Assembly: GCA_951217055.1 (NCBI GenBank)
Contig: OX578277.1
Span: 14,935,218-14,999,217 of the forward strand
Length of the DNA: 64,000 bases
Origin: Gerris lacustris
Lineage: Eukaryota > Arthropoda > Insecta > Hemiptera > Gerridae
Direction: 5' to 3'
Shown here: piece after piece, positions 11,895 to 21,833 of the stretch
Layout: every line of letters starts with the position of its first letter
How positions within the stretch are numbered: the stretch's first letter is position 1
The notes under the pieces: generated by a model
What the model saw: the letters and a program-made list of their open reading frames with translations, nothing else
What the model was told of the DNA's origin: nothing
Databases searched by the model: none
Position numbers and translations under genes: made by a program

Positions 11895-12845
11895 TAACAA
11901 AGTATTGTTCCAATTAGTATGGCACATAGCTTCCTCTTATACTGTCTTGAACTTGTTGATGTAATTCTTTTACAAACCATTATTCTCTAATTTATTTAAT
12001 TATTTCCTCCTTACTTTTTAAATCTGTCTAAATTATTTTTTTTTTTATTTTTTTATTTTTTTTTTTCACCAATAAAGGTATAAATTTAGCAATATTTAAT
12101 GTGCACAGGTGGTTAAAAAATAATCTCTGGGGCTATCTGCCAGCTATTTTCGACAAATCATCTAAATTACATAAAAATCAGATGAGTACTTTTAAAGATA
12201 TAGGTGTAAATAATTACAAGATAAAAAGAACTTTTTATACACTACGTTTTTAAATTTTCTGTCATAATTCATAAATTTAAAACCCGTCAAAATGAAGATC
12301 GTAAATACATGTCAAAACAAATAAAATGACTTGCGGATTTTTTCCGAACTAACTTTCCATACAGCAAAATTTGCTAAAAACGAATTAAATTCTGCTGAAA
12401 GATGGCTAAAAGTATTACAATGTTTCAATGTCATCGTGTTCTGAGCTATTCTAAAAGATTCAAATGTCTAGCTACTCGGGAAGTTAGTTAAAAATCGATT
12501 GCAAGATTTGTACTGGACAAACAAACAAGAAAGCGAACTAATAAAAACGTATAGTAATAAAGTTTGAAAATGATATGAAACAATAATGGGCTAATTATAA
12601 CTTACCATCTAAGTTTCATTAAAAATGAGCGAATAGCTTTTTAAGATAAGTTGGTTCGCTAAAATTGATCGACCGACAGACAGACAGAAATCTGTTGTTT
12701 TAGACCTCAGGGAACATTTTTGATCCCTTAAAAATGTTCCCTGATGTCTGAAACAACTGATTTCTGTCTTTGAATTTTTGAAATCGGAAATATAATAAAT
12801 TTTCATTCTTCAGAAGGATCACATAGCTTCACCTTCGGTAAGTTC
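11895..12845 (-). mobile_element. Family B element, copy 1 (interrupted by family A)
   Basis: Family B reads, on its own strand, from GCTTCCGAGCTTACCGAAGG (a hairpin with GGTAACGGAAGC) through GAACGAAACATTTTTATG, a GACAGACAGACAG stretch and ATTTTAATGAAATTTGGA to a tail ending GTGTGCCACACTAATTAG. Here it lies on the minus strand, with its head at 12845 and its tail near 11900. A family A copy sits inside it at 12207-12555. There is no coding capacity, and its class is uncertain. Confidence 0.65.
12207..12555 (-). mobile_element. Family A element, copy 2, nested in family B
   Basis: Runs from TTACAAGATAAAAAG and ACTACGTTTTTAAATTTTC to AATAAAAACGTATAGTA. Family B sequence continues on both sides, so this copy landed in an existing family B element and is younger than it. 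Confidence 0.75.
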
Positions 12846-13404
12846 CGAAGCAAAATTACAATGAAAAAAAAATTATTTTCAGAAAATAGGGATTTCTCCC
12901 AGAAATTTTCTTTGAGAGGTCTAAAAGATATAGCTATTAAATAGATTACTAACTCAAACCGTTATCATAAAATCGCCACCTTCCAAAGATTAAATGTATG
13001 AAAAGGATACTTTTTGTTATTTCTGACAATAAAAAATCAAAAGATATTCTCTTTTATGACCAATCTAGCATTGGAGACTTAGAGGGTTATCCATTTGTCT
13101 GTTATGATAAAAATTTTAAATAGTTAATAACCGAACTGATAACGAGACCAATTCTGATTTTAAGCTCGCGCAAATTATAACTGATAACAAGGCTATTGCA
13201 CTTCTAAGGTACCAAGATAACAAGTGCACTAAACGATAACCTTTTTGCACTCTATAAGGTTGAAAGCCCGAAGAACAAACAAAAAAAAACTTCTTAGCAG
13301 GTCTAACCGGTCCCCATTACACGTAATGTCTTACCATCATTATCGTAAAAATATCAACTCTCTTTTTTGAACGAAAGTCCGTCTTCCAAGTGCGTAATAA
13401 TGTA
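12846..13404. other. AT-rich stretch
   Basis: No gene or repeat boundary is recognised. Confidence 0.5.
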
Positions 13405-13582
13405 CATATTGCGATATTAGCATTATCATAATAACGATGCATTGCAATATATCATAATAACGAAGCATTGCGATATTAACATTAACATGTTAACGATACA
13501 TCGCGATATTTACATTAACATATTAACGATGTATTGCATAATAACGATACATTGCGATATTAACCTTAATATATTACCGATA
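13405..13582. repeat. Degenerate 33-bp tandem array
   Basis: About six imperfect units of the form ATTGCGATATTAACATTAAC plus ATGTTAACGATAC. Two units are shortened to about 18 and 27 bases by internal deletion. Confidence 0.8.
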
Positions 13583-13627
13583 CACGAGTCAATTTTTTTA
13601 ATCTGTCACACTTTTAACACCTTCTTA

Positions 13628-13935
13628 ATTCTTTTTGCTTTCGAGCTTACTTAAGGTAACGGAAGCTATATGATCATTCTGCAGAACGAAACATTTTTAT
13701 GACTCCAATTTCAAGACAGAAAATTGTTTCATACGCATGGCACATAGGAACATTTTTAGTGTCTGTCTGTTGATAAATTTTTGTGAACCAACTTATCTTA
13801 AGAACTATTCTTTCAATTTTAATGAAATTAGGAGTGTAATTTATGATTAGCCCATCGTTGATCCCGCATTCAAGTTAAACTTCTGCGTCCATTTGTTTCT
13901 CATCCACATTTGCACCAATATACATTTATGTACAG
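13628..13935 (+). mobile_element. Family B element, copy 2 (5' part)
   Basis: Starts GCTTTCGAGCTTACTTAAGG and runs through the ACATTTTTATGACTCC and TTTTAATGAAATTAGGAG blocks to CATTTGCACCAATATACA. The tail block seen in copy 1 is missing. There is no coding capacity. Confidence 0.65.
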
Positions 13936-15184
13936 TAATTAATTTTTAAACTATTTTCTTTGATTTTTTTAAAAAAAAAACCGAGGTGTGGACGGTTTTT
14001 AATCATGACTCGATAGATATGTTTTGGAACGTTTCTAAACCCTTCGGGTTTTACTCATACAACGGACCTAAAAAAGGAAGCATGTATTATGAAAACGTTT
14101 CTTTGTGGGAGCCTTACTAATAAAAAGGAAGAATTAAGATAACGTACCTTTGTGGAGGCCTTAATATATTATATAATATATCTAAAGACTGTTATCATCG
14201 CCTCCATTTTAACTCAGCGTACTGTTTTCAATGTAATTTTATTATGATCCAGAAAGTTGTTTCATTCTAAGTTTGAGTTTAGTCGATAATAATAGCTAAC
14301 AAAATATCTGAAAATAAAATATAAGAAAACAAAATATAGCTGGTTCTACAGTGGGAGTTGGTCTAACTGAGAACTTGGGCAGAAAATGAAGCGATTAAAT
14401 TTTCAGTCCTGAGAAGTGAATAGTCTGCCTTTTCAGGAATTCTAAGTTTTGCTGCTTGTAGTGCTCGTCTGTAAATTCGTACAACTAGCGCTACTCGAGG
14501 CCTTTCAACTGATTAGATTTGCATACGGATCCGAACGAATTCTTGATTAAGCAACAAATTGGATTTGAGAGTTACCATAGAAAAGCGGCAAACGAGGCTA
14601 CGCTCTCTCGCTTTCATCGAATTCAAAAGATATTATTTTCGGTACACGTCAAAACTGGAAATTCGTTTTATGGAAATTCGGTCTCATTTCGAAAACATTC
14701 ATATTATCGTGTGATAACGCTGTAGTCTCTATCTCGTACAGCTGTCTCTATATGAGAATCCACAGCATTCAAATCCTATGATAATAGTCTATCAACGAGC
14801 CCTCACAGTTAATAATCAGGAACACTGACTTATTCATATCAATATCTTATTTGTACCATCAAACACAAATATGTTTATTCAATTTATCTCTTTAAAGTTC
14901 ATTATTTCATTTTTCATTGCAATGCTGATGTTAATCGCTTATTGGCTGAAGGCATATTAGATGTATTTTTCAAAGTTACAATAATTGTTCCCGGAATTAT
15001 TGTTTATTTAATCAGTTGTTGCAAGAGAAAATAAAATCAAAAAAGGAGAAATCAAATTAAGCTCCATATAATATTTCATTTTATTGTTTTTTTTACTTTT
15101 TTTTTAACTTTTTTTTCTCATTTATTTATGCAATGTATTTTTGTTAAATATTTAACTATAATTTATTTTCTAAGAAGCTTTCTA
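13936..15184. other. Unassigned stretch
   Basis: Mixed AT-rich DNA. A somewhat GC-richer part (about 14380-14790) contains a 68-codon plus-strand frame (14519-14725) with no family resemblance. It may be a decayed transposon piece, but I cannot assign it. Confidence 0.4.
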
Positions 15185-15480
15185 TCATAAAATAATTTTA
15201 TCTGCAATGTAATACCGTGTTTGCACACTGCAATAAGCTACACAATTTGATTGAGTGAAAGGCAAATATGGCGGTATGAGAGCACGCTCGTGCTCGTCTC
15301 TGATAAAGCCCTATATCTGATCTTCTTGATTTGGTATAGGTCCAGAGTTGGGTGGGCATCGTCGGGCCCCTGATGAGTCGGACGTGACGAAACGATGCAG
15401 GACATAGCGTAATGCCGAGCCGACTGATGTTGGAACAGTTCCTATGTGCCACGCTTGCGAGGCCCATCCCTTAGTGTCTC
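15185..15480 (+). mobile_element. GC-richer repeat with a near-canonical hammerhead core
   Basis: A GC-richer block in AT-rich DNA. At 15370-15376 is CTGATGA, followed by a stem II GTC/GAC with a 6-base loop (15377-15388), then GAAA (15389-15392). ACG at 15392-15394 can pair with CGT at 15408-15410 as stem III, leaving A at 15411 at the cleavage position. GTCGG (15361-15365) can pair with CCGAC (15420-15424) for the outer part of stem I across an internal loop. This is the order of a type I hammerhead ribozyme. Catalysis is not shown. A retroelement terminus is the likely host. Confidence 0.5.
15370..15411 (+). ncRNA. Candidate type I hammerhead ribozyme core
   Basis: Core elements occur in the right order and spacing: CUGAUGA, a short hairpin, GAAA, a closing stem III ACG/CGU, then the triplet GUA before stem I. 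All invariant core positions that I can check by eye are present. The large stem III loop (13 bases) and the internal loop in stem I are the weak points. It may be functional, decayed or a chance match. Confidence 0.45.
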
Positions 15481-15982
15481 TCATTCACACAAATTGTGTA
15501 TAAAATAATTATAAATAATCTAATATTATTTATTTTACTTGACTAAAATTATTTCCCTAAATGGAGGAAATATTTTTTTTTTTTTTTTTAAATGAGATTA
15601 GAGTAAGATAAAACAATAATTGACGCTTTCCTGCTTTTACTGAGAGATCCTCCTTTACGCAATTTGAAGACCGGAGTAGTAGATCCTGACAATATATGAA
15701 ATGTATCGAATTTAAATTAGTCTCAAATCCTTACTTTTTTTTAAAAAATTGTTAGAAATAATAATAATCCATGCATGATACCCTTGCATGTTAAAAGTTT
15801 AAAAGAAGTCCTGTTATAGCTAACGAAGATTACTTCTCCATTGGCATATAGCAGGGCAAAATAGACCCTTAATACAATAACTAATCATAATTGCTTTATG
15901 TTTTTAAATTAGTACTAATATATAAAAAAAATAGGTACTAATAAATCCTCGACTGTGTTTTTCTCCAATGTGTGATAGCGAG
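15481..15982. other. AT-rich stretch
   Basis: Contains a poly-T run (15571-15589). No gene was recognised. Confidence 0.5.
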
Positions 15983-16052
15983 TCTTCATGAAATAGGTGA
16001 GTTTAATAACCAAACAACGTTTTCACACAAAAAAAATGTAATTGAAGCAATT

Positions 16053-16088
16053 GACCGGTTTCGGCTGTTCTAAAGCAGCCTTCTTCAG
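16053..16088 (-). ncRNA. Candidate minimal hammerhead core, minus strand
   Basis: In minus-strand order: CTGAAGA (16088 to 16082), stem II of 5 bp, GAAA (16062 to 16059), palindromic ACCGGT and a GTC triplet. Stem I partners were not verified. Confidence 0.45.
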
Positions 16089-16165
16089 ATAATCTAGTGG
16101 TTACTGGATCGACGTCGTAAGTATAAAGTGCACTTTCTAAGTCGATCCAGTAACTTCTAGATTAT

Positions 16166-16201
16166 CTGAAGAACGCTGCTTTAGAATAGCTGAAACCGGT
16201 C
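16166..16201 (+). ncRNA. Candidate minimal hammerhead core, plus strand
   Basis: CTGAAGA at 16166-16172, a 4-bp stem II including one G-U pair, GAAA at 16192-16195, palindromic ACCGGT and GTC ending at 16201. The weaker stem II suggests some decay relative to its partner. Confidence 0.4.
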
Positions 16202-16278
16202 AATTGCTTCAATTACAATTTTTTGTGTGGAAGACGTTATTTGGTTATTGAACTATAGACCTCATTCATGATGAGGTA

Positions 16279-16942
16279 ATAGTGCTAGTATAAATTATGT
16301 ATTCTGATTAGATAAATGAATCCCATCATTATGTCGTAATTGCACTTAAAAAATAAATTTAAGTTATTATTCTGATATAAGTCTGTTTGTGTTATAACAA
16401 TTTTTGTGTTAACCGTAAATACTAATGTTTATAGCTGTGGCTTTTCTTAGTTTTATGTTGTGTATATTTGGTTTTGAAAAAAAAATTGTTTATGATATTT
16501 CTATGACATAACTAGATTGAAGTAGGAACCAAATTCGTATGACTGGAAAGGTTTTGCCAGCCAGTTATTGAGTAGATTCATGTTAGAATATCAGTTAATA
16601 TTCAAGTCAAGTTTGGCTGAATGCAGTGTTGCCACCCTTGAGTTGGCTCAGCCCTTGGCATAGAACGCAGTTGAAGCTCCTAATCCTCCCTTCCTGTTCC
16701 TTTACAGCCACCCTTCATCCGTCCCTTCGTATTTCAAATCCTTTCTACTCCTTATACTCCACGTTTTTATGGCGCACTTTGTAAGTACGCTTGTTCGATA
16801 ATCAAAGCACTCAAATAATCCGCTTTCCACTTCTCTTCAAAATGGCTGAACTTCATATTCACCATGTTGTTAACGCTATTTGAAATTAGACGAGTTAAAT
16901 ACAAAATAAGTATGGACGTCTTAACTAGCTGCAATGAGAGTG
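16279..16942. other. Unassigned stretch
   Basis: No gene is recognised. The part from about 16620 to 16800 is less AT-rich but shows no family resemblance. Confidence 0.45.
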
Positions 16943-17152
16943 ATGGGATAACACAAATTGTCTCTCCTCGTAAATTGAAACTGGTTTATTAAACAAAGCA
17001 GCTTTCAGCCTTCATACCTAAACAAAGCAGCTTTCAGCCTTCATACCTAAACAAAGCAGCTTCAGCCCTGATGATGGCCTTATGAAGGCTGAAAGCTGCT
17101 TTGTTTAATAAACCAGTTTGAATAACGTGGAGAGACAATTTATGTTACTCCT
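16943..17152. mobile_element. Inverted repeat with CUGAUGA-GAAA core and internal tandem units
   Basis: Arms of about 75 bases pair ACACAAATTGTCTCTCC (about 16951-16967) with GGAGAGACAATTTATG (about 17129-17144). The plus-strand core is CTGATGA (17068-17074), stem II GCCTT/AAGGC with loop ATG, then GAAA (17091-17094). The left arm carries two extra tandem copies of a 29-base unit holding AAACAAAGCAGCTTTCAGCC. The core order matches a hammerhead, but the base after AGCU is G, so a cleavable triplet is not obvious. Confidence 0.55.
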
Positions 17153-17188
17153 TGAAGATGACCTCCATTGATGCTCCTATATCTAAAG

Positions 17189-17206
17189 CCCCCCCCCCCC
17201 CCCCCC
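17189..17206. repeat. Poly-C tract
   Basis: Run of about 18 C bases in AT-rich DNA. Confidence 0.95.
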
Positions 17207-17290
17207 ATACACATGTGTTAAGGTTTATAATGCTTACATACCTCAACTATTCTTAGTTCTAGATTTATATCCTCAAAATGTGTGCAACAC

Positions 17291-17440
17291 CTAAATATAT
17301 GGATGTTTATAACAATTTAGAATTTAGACAGTGGTTCTTATCACACATAAAAAATAAGTATTACAGCTAAATATATGGATGTTTATAACAATTTAGAATT
17401 TAGACAGTGGTTCTTATCATATAAAAAATAAGTATTACAG
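17291..17440. repeat. Recent tandem duplication (~75 bp)
   Basis: Two almost identical units starting CTAAATATATGGATGTTTAT and ending AAAATAAGTATTACAG. The second lacks about 4 bases (CACA), so the duplication is young. Confidence 0.9.
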
Positions 17441-17963
17441 AATTATTCTTTTTAACGATTTTTTGTTAAAATAAAATATGATTTTGTATCGTAAACTAAT
17501 TTTTAAGTTTCAACTGAAATGAAGCTTAGTTTATCATTACATGTTTGAATGTGACTTACAGACAAACATCACTGCTTGATTTGCTTTAAGGTCACATACT
17601 CAACCACTTGGTCATAGATTTTAATTTGTGGAACCGTGATATTAGTTCAGTGAACTCCCTTTATGGTTCAATATCACTAAGGTACCCATTTACCCCCACG
17701 TAGGTAGGCAACAAAGTAAATTAGGTGCTATCACCAACAAGAAAACAATGTTTACTAGGAACATTTTTTTTTTTTACGAACTAAAAATACTAATTTGATT
17801 TAGCGTATCTCCGATATTTTAACTTTTTTTGTGTCGTGACAAACTTCAGCTAAACTAATGGGTAATTGGTGACTTCATGCAATTTGCCTTTCAGCTTTAA
17901 AACTTCCCACCATATTATTATATGGTGAAAAGTAATCAGAAATTAATGTACTTACTTAGAAGG
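17441..17963. other. AT-rich stretch
   Basis: No gene or repeat boundary is recognised. Confidence 0.5.
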
Positions 17964-18250
17964 GAGCTAGCGTCGCCGTGTGGATTAAATTACTTAAATT
18001 ACATCTGCTCGGCCATCAATGAATCAAGGGTGGCTCGAGGTCGTAGGTTCGATCCCCTGTCGGGTTGCTCTGATTTTTATGGCTCACTAGTGATCCTCCC
18101 ATACTCTCGTCGGCGGTACATTGTACAGAGGTATATGGTGTGTGAAGTGACTGAAACTCTCTACTACGGGGCTAGTAAAATGGACCTAAAAGATGGTCTA
18201 ATTGCTAGGTTCGAACAAGTGGTTCGTCCTAGTACCATACTGCTTCTACT
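17964..18250 (+). mobile_element. Family H SINE, copy 2
   Basis: The head contains GCCGTGTGGATTAAATTA (A-box-like), the B box is GGTTCGATCCC (18046-18056), and the body runs through ATGGCTCACTAGTGATC, TCGGCGGTACATTGTAC and TAATTGCTAGGTTCGAACAA. It is about 290 bases long. A Pol III transcribed tRNA-type SINE is the best reading. A frame that spans it is incidental. Confidence 0.75.
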
Positions 18251-18566
18251 ACCACCAAAATAAAAAATAACTCAATACTAACGTGATACGAATACCTAAT
18301 ATTTTTTCCTGTAGAAGTCATAAAAGTCAAGAAATAAGAAGAGGAAAAAAATCCTTATAACTTTTAAAAAAGCATTACAATTTTACTTTGATCTCATGTT
18401 TTTTACCTTTAAATATTCTACCTTCTTTGATTTGAATTTGCATTTACGATATTACAGCATTAAAAAAAAATATTCAATTTAAAAGCAATATATAGGTAGC
18501 TCATAGTACGAGAATATATTTCACTGTTATTTAAAACTGTTTTATTTAAAGTAATCTTCACAATTT

Positions 18567-18920
18567 TACTACGTTTTTATTAGCTTGCTTTCTTGTTTGT
18601 TTGTTTATTTGTCCAGTACAAATCTTGCAATCGATTTTTAACTAACATCCCGACTAGCTAGACATTTGAAACTTTTAGAATAGCTCAGAACACGATGACA
18701 ATGCATTATTTTAATACTTTTAGCCATCTTTCAGCAGAATTTATTTGGTTTTCTGAAAATATTGCTGCATGGAAAGTTAGTTTTTTTTAATTTCTTTTGA
18801 CATGAACCATATTTACGATCTTCATTTTGACGGGTTTCAAATTTATGATTTTTTATTTAGTCAACACAAAAATTTAAAAACGTAGTATATAAAAAGTTTT
18901 TTTTATCTTGTAATTATTAC
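18567..18920 (+). mobile_element. Family A element, copy 3
   Basis: Inverted ends TACTACGTTTTTATTAGC (18567) and TTAAAAACGTAGTA (to 18887), with the conserved tail TTTTTATCTTGTAATTATT to 18920. It has the short-form structure and no coding capacity. Confidence 0.8.
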
Positions 18921-19899
18921 ATAATATGTATTTAAAGGGCAATTATTTTAAATTTCTGATTTTTTGTGGTTTATGTAGTTTTCATATAGAATATAGATAA
19001 AATAGACTGGCAATTCTGCATTCGCAGCATGTTGGTGTACACCAGTGGGCAAATCTTGAAAATGATCGATTTCTTCCAGTCAGATTTGCGCTTATAAAGT
19101 CGGATCGGTGGTGACAGACAGACATTAAGTCTGAGAGACAGGAAAAAGGTTAAGGCCAGTTTGGTTATCGTAATGTATAAAATGAAAAAGTTTCCAATAA
19201 TTTCCCAATTCTAGTCAATGTACAGACAATGCTTCAATTTGATGTATATATAGCTACAGATAAGACCTTTACTTGTATTATGAAGAAGCCCCGCAACGCC
19301 CCCCTGGTTATTTCACATCTGCTACTCGAACTCGGTTGTTTTTGGAAGCATCAAAGCCACGTGGCATCTTGAAAAAGTTTTAACTCGCTAGCTGAACAAT
19401 ATGAGTGTTATCTGTCACCCTGCAGTTTAAGGGTTTTCTGACGCACCCTAAGGCACTGGCACTGGTTGCGTTAGGGTGTGGGGTTCTATGATATCTAGAA
19501 CCCCCTTGGGATTCAAAGCAAGGAGTGTAATACCCCTCCGGCGGTACTCCAATATACCTTCCTCGAAGAATTAAAACAAAAAAATGTCCTTTCTTTAAAG
19601 AAAAGAAATACATGTTACTTTGAGGTTTCTTGAAATTTTACAGAAAGGGCTAGACTTACTGACGTTTATTTCCCTTCCAAGTTAAAAAGTAAAAATGTTG
19701 GCAACCGGATTTAACTCCATCTACAAAATTTGGAGCAGCATAGTAAACAAAATCACAAGGATAATATAAAATGTATTACTCATTTGATATTCAAGAACTT
19801 ATTAATAAGTGAATAGTACTATATTAGTAAAGTTGTAGAAATCATGCGCTTATATACTGAACATTTCACGTGTCAATATTTGTTACAAATAATAAAAAA
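18921..19899. other. Unassigned stretch
   Basis: The part 19280-19600 is richer in GC and holds two hairpins: CACCCTAA/TTAGGGTG (about 19443-19480) and GGGTTCTA/TAGAACCC (about 19480-19503). A 77-codon minus-strand frame covers it but resembles nothing I know. A CAGACAGACA string occurs near 19117. Confidence 0.4.
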
Positions 19900-20025
19900 A
19901 AATCATGCAAGAGATGTAGTTCAATGACCAAATAACGTCTTCACACAAAAAATTGTGATTGAAACAATTGACCAGTTTCGGCATTTCTAAAGCAGCCTTC
20001 TTCAGATAATCTAGAATCTAGAGGT
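19900..20025 (-). mobile_element. Half-module with single hammerhead-like core
   Basis: Matches one arm of the 16.0-kb module: CTGAAGA (20005 to 19999) and GAAA (19979 to 19976), followed by ACTGGTC instead of palindromic ACCGGTC. Stem II has lost pairing on one side (GGCTGC against GCC replaced by AATGCC). It is probably a decayed, 3'-truncated copy. It ends about 40 bases before the LINE remnant. Confidence 0.5.
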
Positions 20026-20069
20026 TGGATCGAAATTGCACTTGTACTTGAGGAAGCGTGTCTACATCT

Positions 20070-21760
20070 AAAGTGGAAGTACTTGTTATTAAAATAGACG
20101 GAGAATATCTCAATATGCTCAAATTTGCAGACGACGTTGTATTAATTGCTACTAGAGGTCGACCAAGAAGTCATGGAAATGTGAGGGGTGCGCTAGTGTC
20201 GACATGTACAGTCAGTTTTTATTAAAATAGACCACTGTCAAAAAATACAGTGTTGTTCTTTTGTTATTAATAATTTTATTTTTGATAACTTCTATATTTT
20301 TTTGCAACAGGCAACACTGTACCTGATAAGAAATCACAATAATATACGATAATATCTTTATATTATTATTTATTGACTATTCACAATAATATTCTTTAAA
20401 TCTAAATAAATTTTCTTCTATCTTAATCGATTTTTTTCTTCCTCTTTATTTCTGAGTTTGATTTGTTACTTTTTTATTTCTGTTTTATTTGTTACTTTCC
20501 TTATTTCTGGATTTTAGTTCTTACTTTTTTGTGAATTATTATTTGTACTATTACCTCTCTCGGATTGTTTTTGGCAATTTTCTCTTTGGTAAATTAAATT
20601 TCCTGGTATTATTAAAAACATGGATAATAACACGAATTCAAAATTAGGAAGAAATTATAAAAATAATGGGAAAAAGCAAACTATAAATTCGCTAATATTA
20701 TTTTGATTAATTGTCATGGAGAGCAATCATTTTTATAATAAAAAAATAAATATTAGGTTTGTTCCAACCCCATTATTTGTAGCGTTCTTTGCATTTGCAT
20801 CATCGCATGGTGAATGGTACAAAATCAAAATTGTTGTGTGACAGTTGTGACTATAATTCGTATTGTATAAAAACAAACAAAACAGGAAACCTAACAGATT
20901 GGAAACCTTCTTGTTGTTGTTATTCGTGAGATTTGACGTAACTGCGCATGTCATACAAACTAGAAATGGGTATTGTCTTAGCACCCGACTGTACTGACTT
21001 CGGCACTACTCGGAAGTTCCGATTTTAAACGAAGTTAAGCTTTCCGTTTCTCCCGTGTTCATGACTTCTTGGTCGACCTCTAAGTCCATAAAACGAAGCA
21101 GAGAAAATGATGATGGATCTTGCCGAAGCTACGGAGAAGGTCGGAATGGAATTAAACCTAAAAAAGACGAAAATAATGATTTTCAATACCAACAGATAGA
21201 AGAAGTAGATAAAATTAAGGTAAGGGATAACTATATCGAAAAAGTCGAAGAATACATTTACCTCGGAGTTCGGTTAGGCAGCAAGAAGGAATATGAACAA
21301 GAAGAAGTTAGCAAAAGAATCATGTCTAGTGGGAGAAGTTTTTTTATAAGTACACACCTCTTTCGTGCCGACGTAAATTTAGGTACTAAGAACAAATTGT
21401 GGAACACATGCATACTGCCTGTCATGCTGCATGGTGTAGAAACCTGGATATTGTCTCGGAAGGACATAAGCAAACTACAAGTTAATCAAAGAAGGATAGA
21501 ATGCATAATGCTTGGGATAACGAGGAGAGACCGATAGACAAATGAAAGATTAATATTTACAACTTGATTAGAGAATGTTGGACAGTCAATGCTTATGAGG
21601 AAGTGGAAATAGGCCGGGCACATTGCAAGAATTACAGACAGCAGGTAGACGAAGAAGTTAATTAAATGGTATCCGGGGAGTATAAAAGAAGGAAATGTAG
21701 ACCACAGGTCTGCTGGGACGATGAAATTAATTTTATATTTATAAATTCATACACAGAAAA
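20070..21760 (+). pseudogene. LINE ORF2 reverse-transcriptase remnant, split by a TIR element
   Basis: This is the C-terminal half of a non-LTR retrotransposon RT. FADDVVLIA (20124-20150) is the catalytic F/YADD box. After a 926-bp insertion it resumes with a LAEATEKVGMELNLKKTK-type block (about 21119-21172), then, in another frame, VEEYIYLGVRLG (about 21247-21282), ILPVMLHGVETW and MLGITRRDR (to 21534). AGHIARITDSR and a decayed RPQ-CWDD block follow to about 21730. The layout fits an RTE-like or related insect LINE. At least two frameshifts and several stops make it dead. It is 5'-truncated, with no endonuclease visible. Confidence 0.8.
20155..21080. mobile_element. 926-bp TIR element inserted in LINE
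   Basis: Ends GAGGTCGACCAAGAAGTCAT and its reverse complement are perfect over about 21 bases. TA flanks both sides (20153-20154 and 21081-21082), as in Tc1/mariner-type insertion. Excision of the element plus one TA would restore the LINE reading across the ADD box. The interior shows no recognisable transposase, so it is a non-autonomous element of unknown family. The 83-codon minus frame inside it resembles nothing known. Confidence 0.75.
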
Positions 21761-21833
21761 AAATAGAGAAGGCATCCCTTATAAATATGGGGTTGATAAT
21801 TGTTTTTACGAAAATACCTCATGTCTGGTGTTA

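Larger units (their letters stand above)
15983..16278. mobile_element. Inverted pair of hammerhead-like cores (ACCGGUC type)
   Basis: Two arms of more than 100 bases face each other around a centre near 16100-16140. The minus-strand core spans 16053-16088: CTGAAGA, stem II GGCTG/CAGCC with an 8-base loop, GAAA, then ACCGGTC. The plus-strand core spans 16166-16201: CTGAAGA, a weaker 4-bp stem II, GAAA and ACCGGTC. ACCGGU is self-complementary, so stem III could form within one RNA or between two, leaving GUC at the cleavage site. Similar minimal hammerheads are known from Penelope-like elements; assignment here is inferred. Confidence 0.6.

Noticed and set aside
14519..14725. 68-codon frame as a small gene
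   Set aside because: No family resemblance, no splice or initiation context, and composition like the surroundings.
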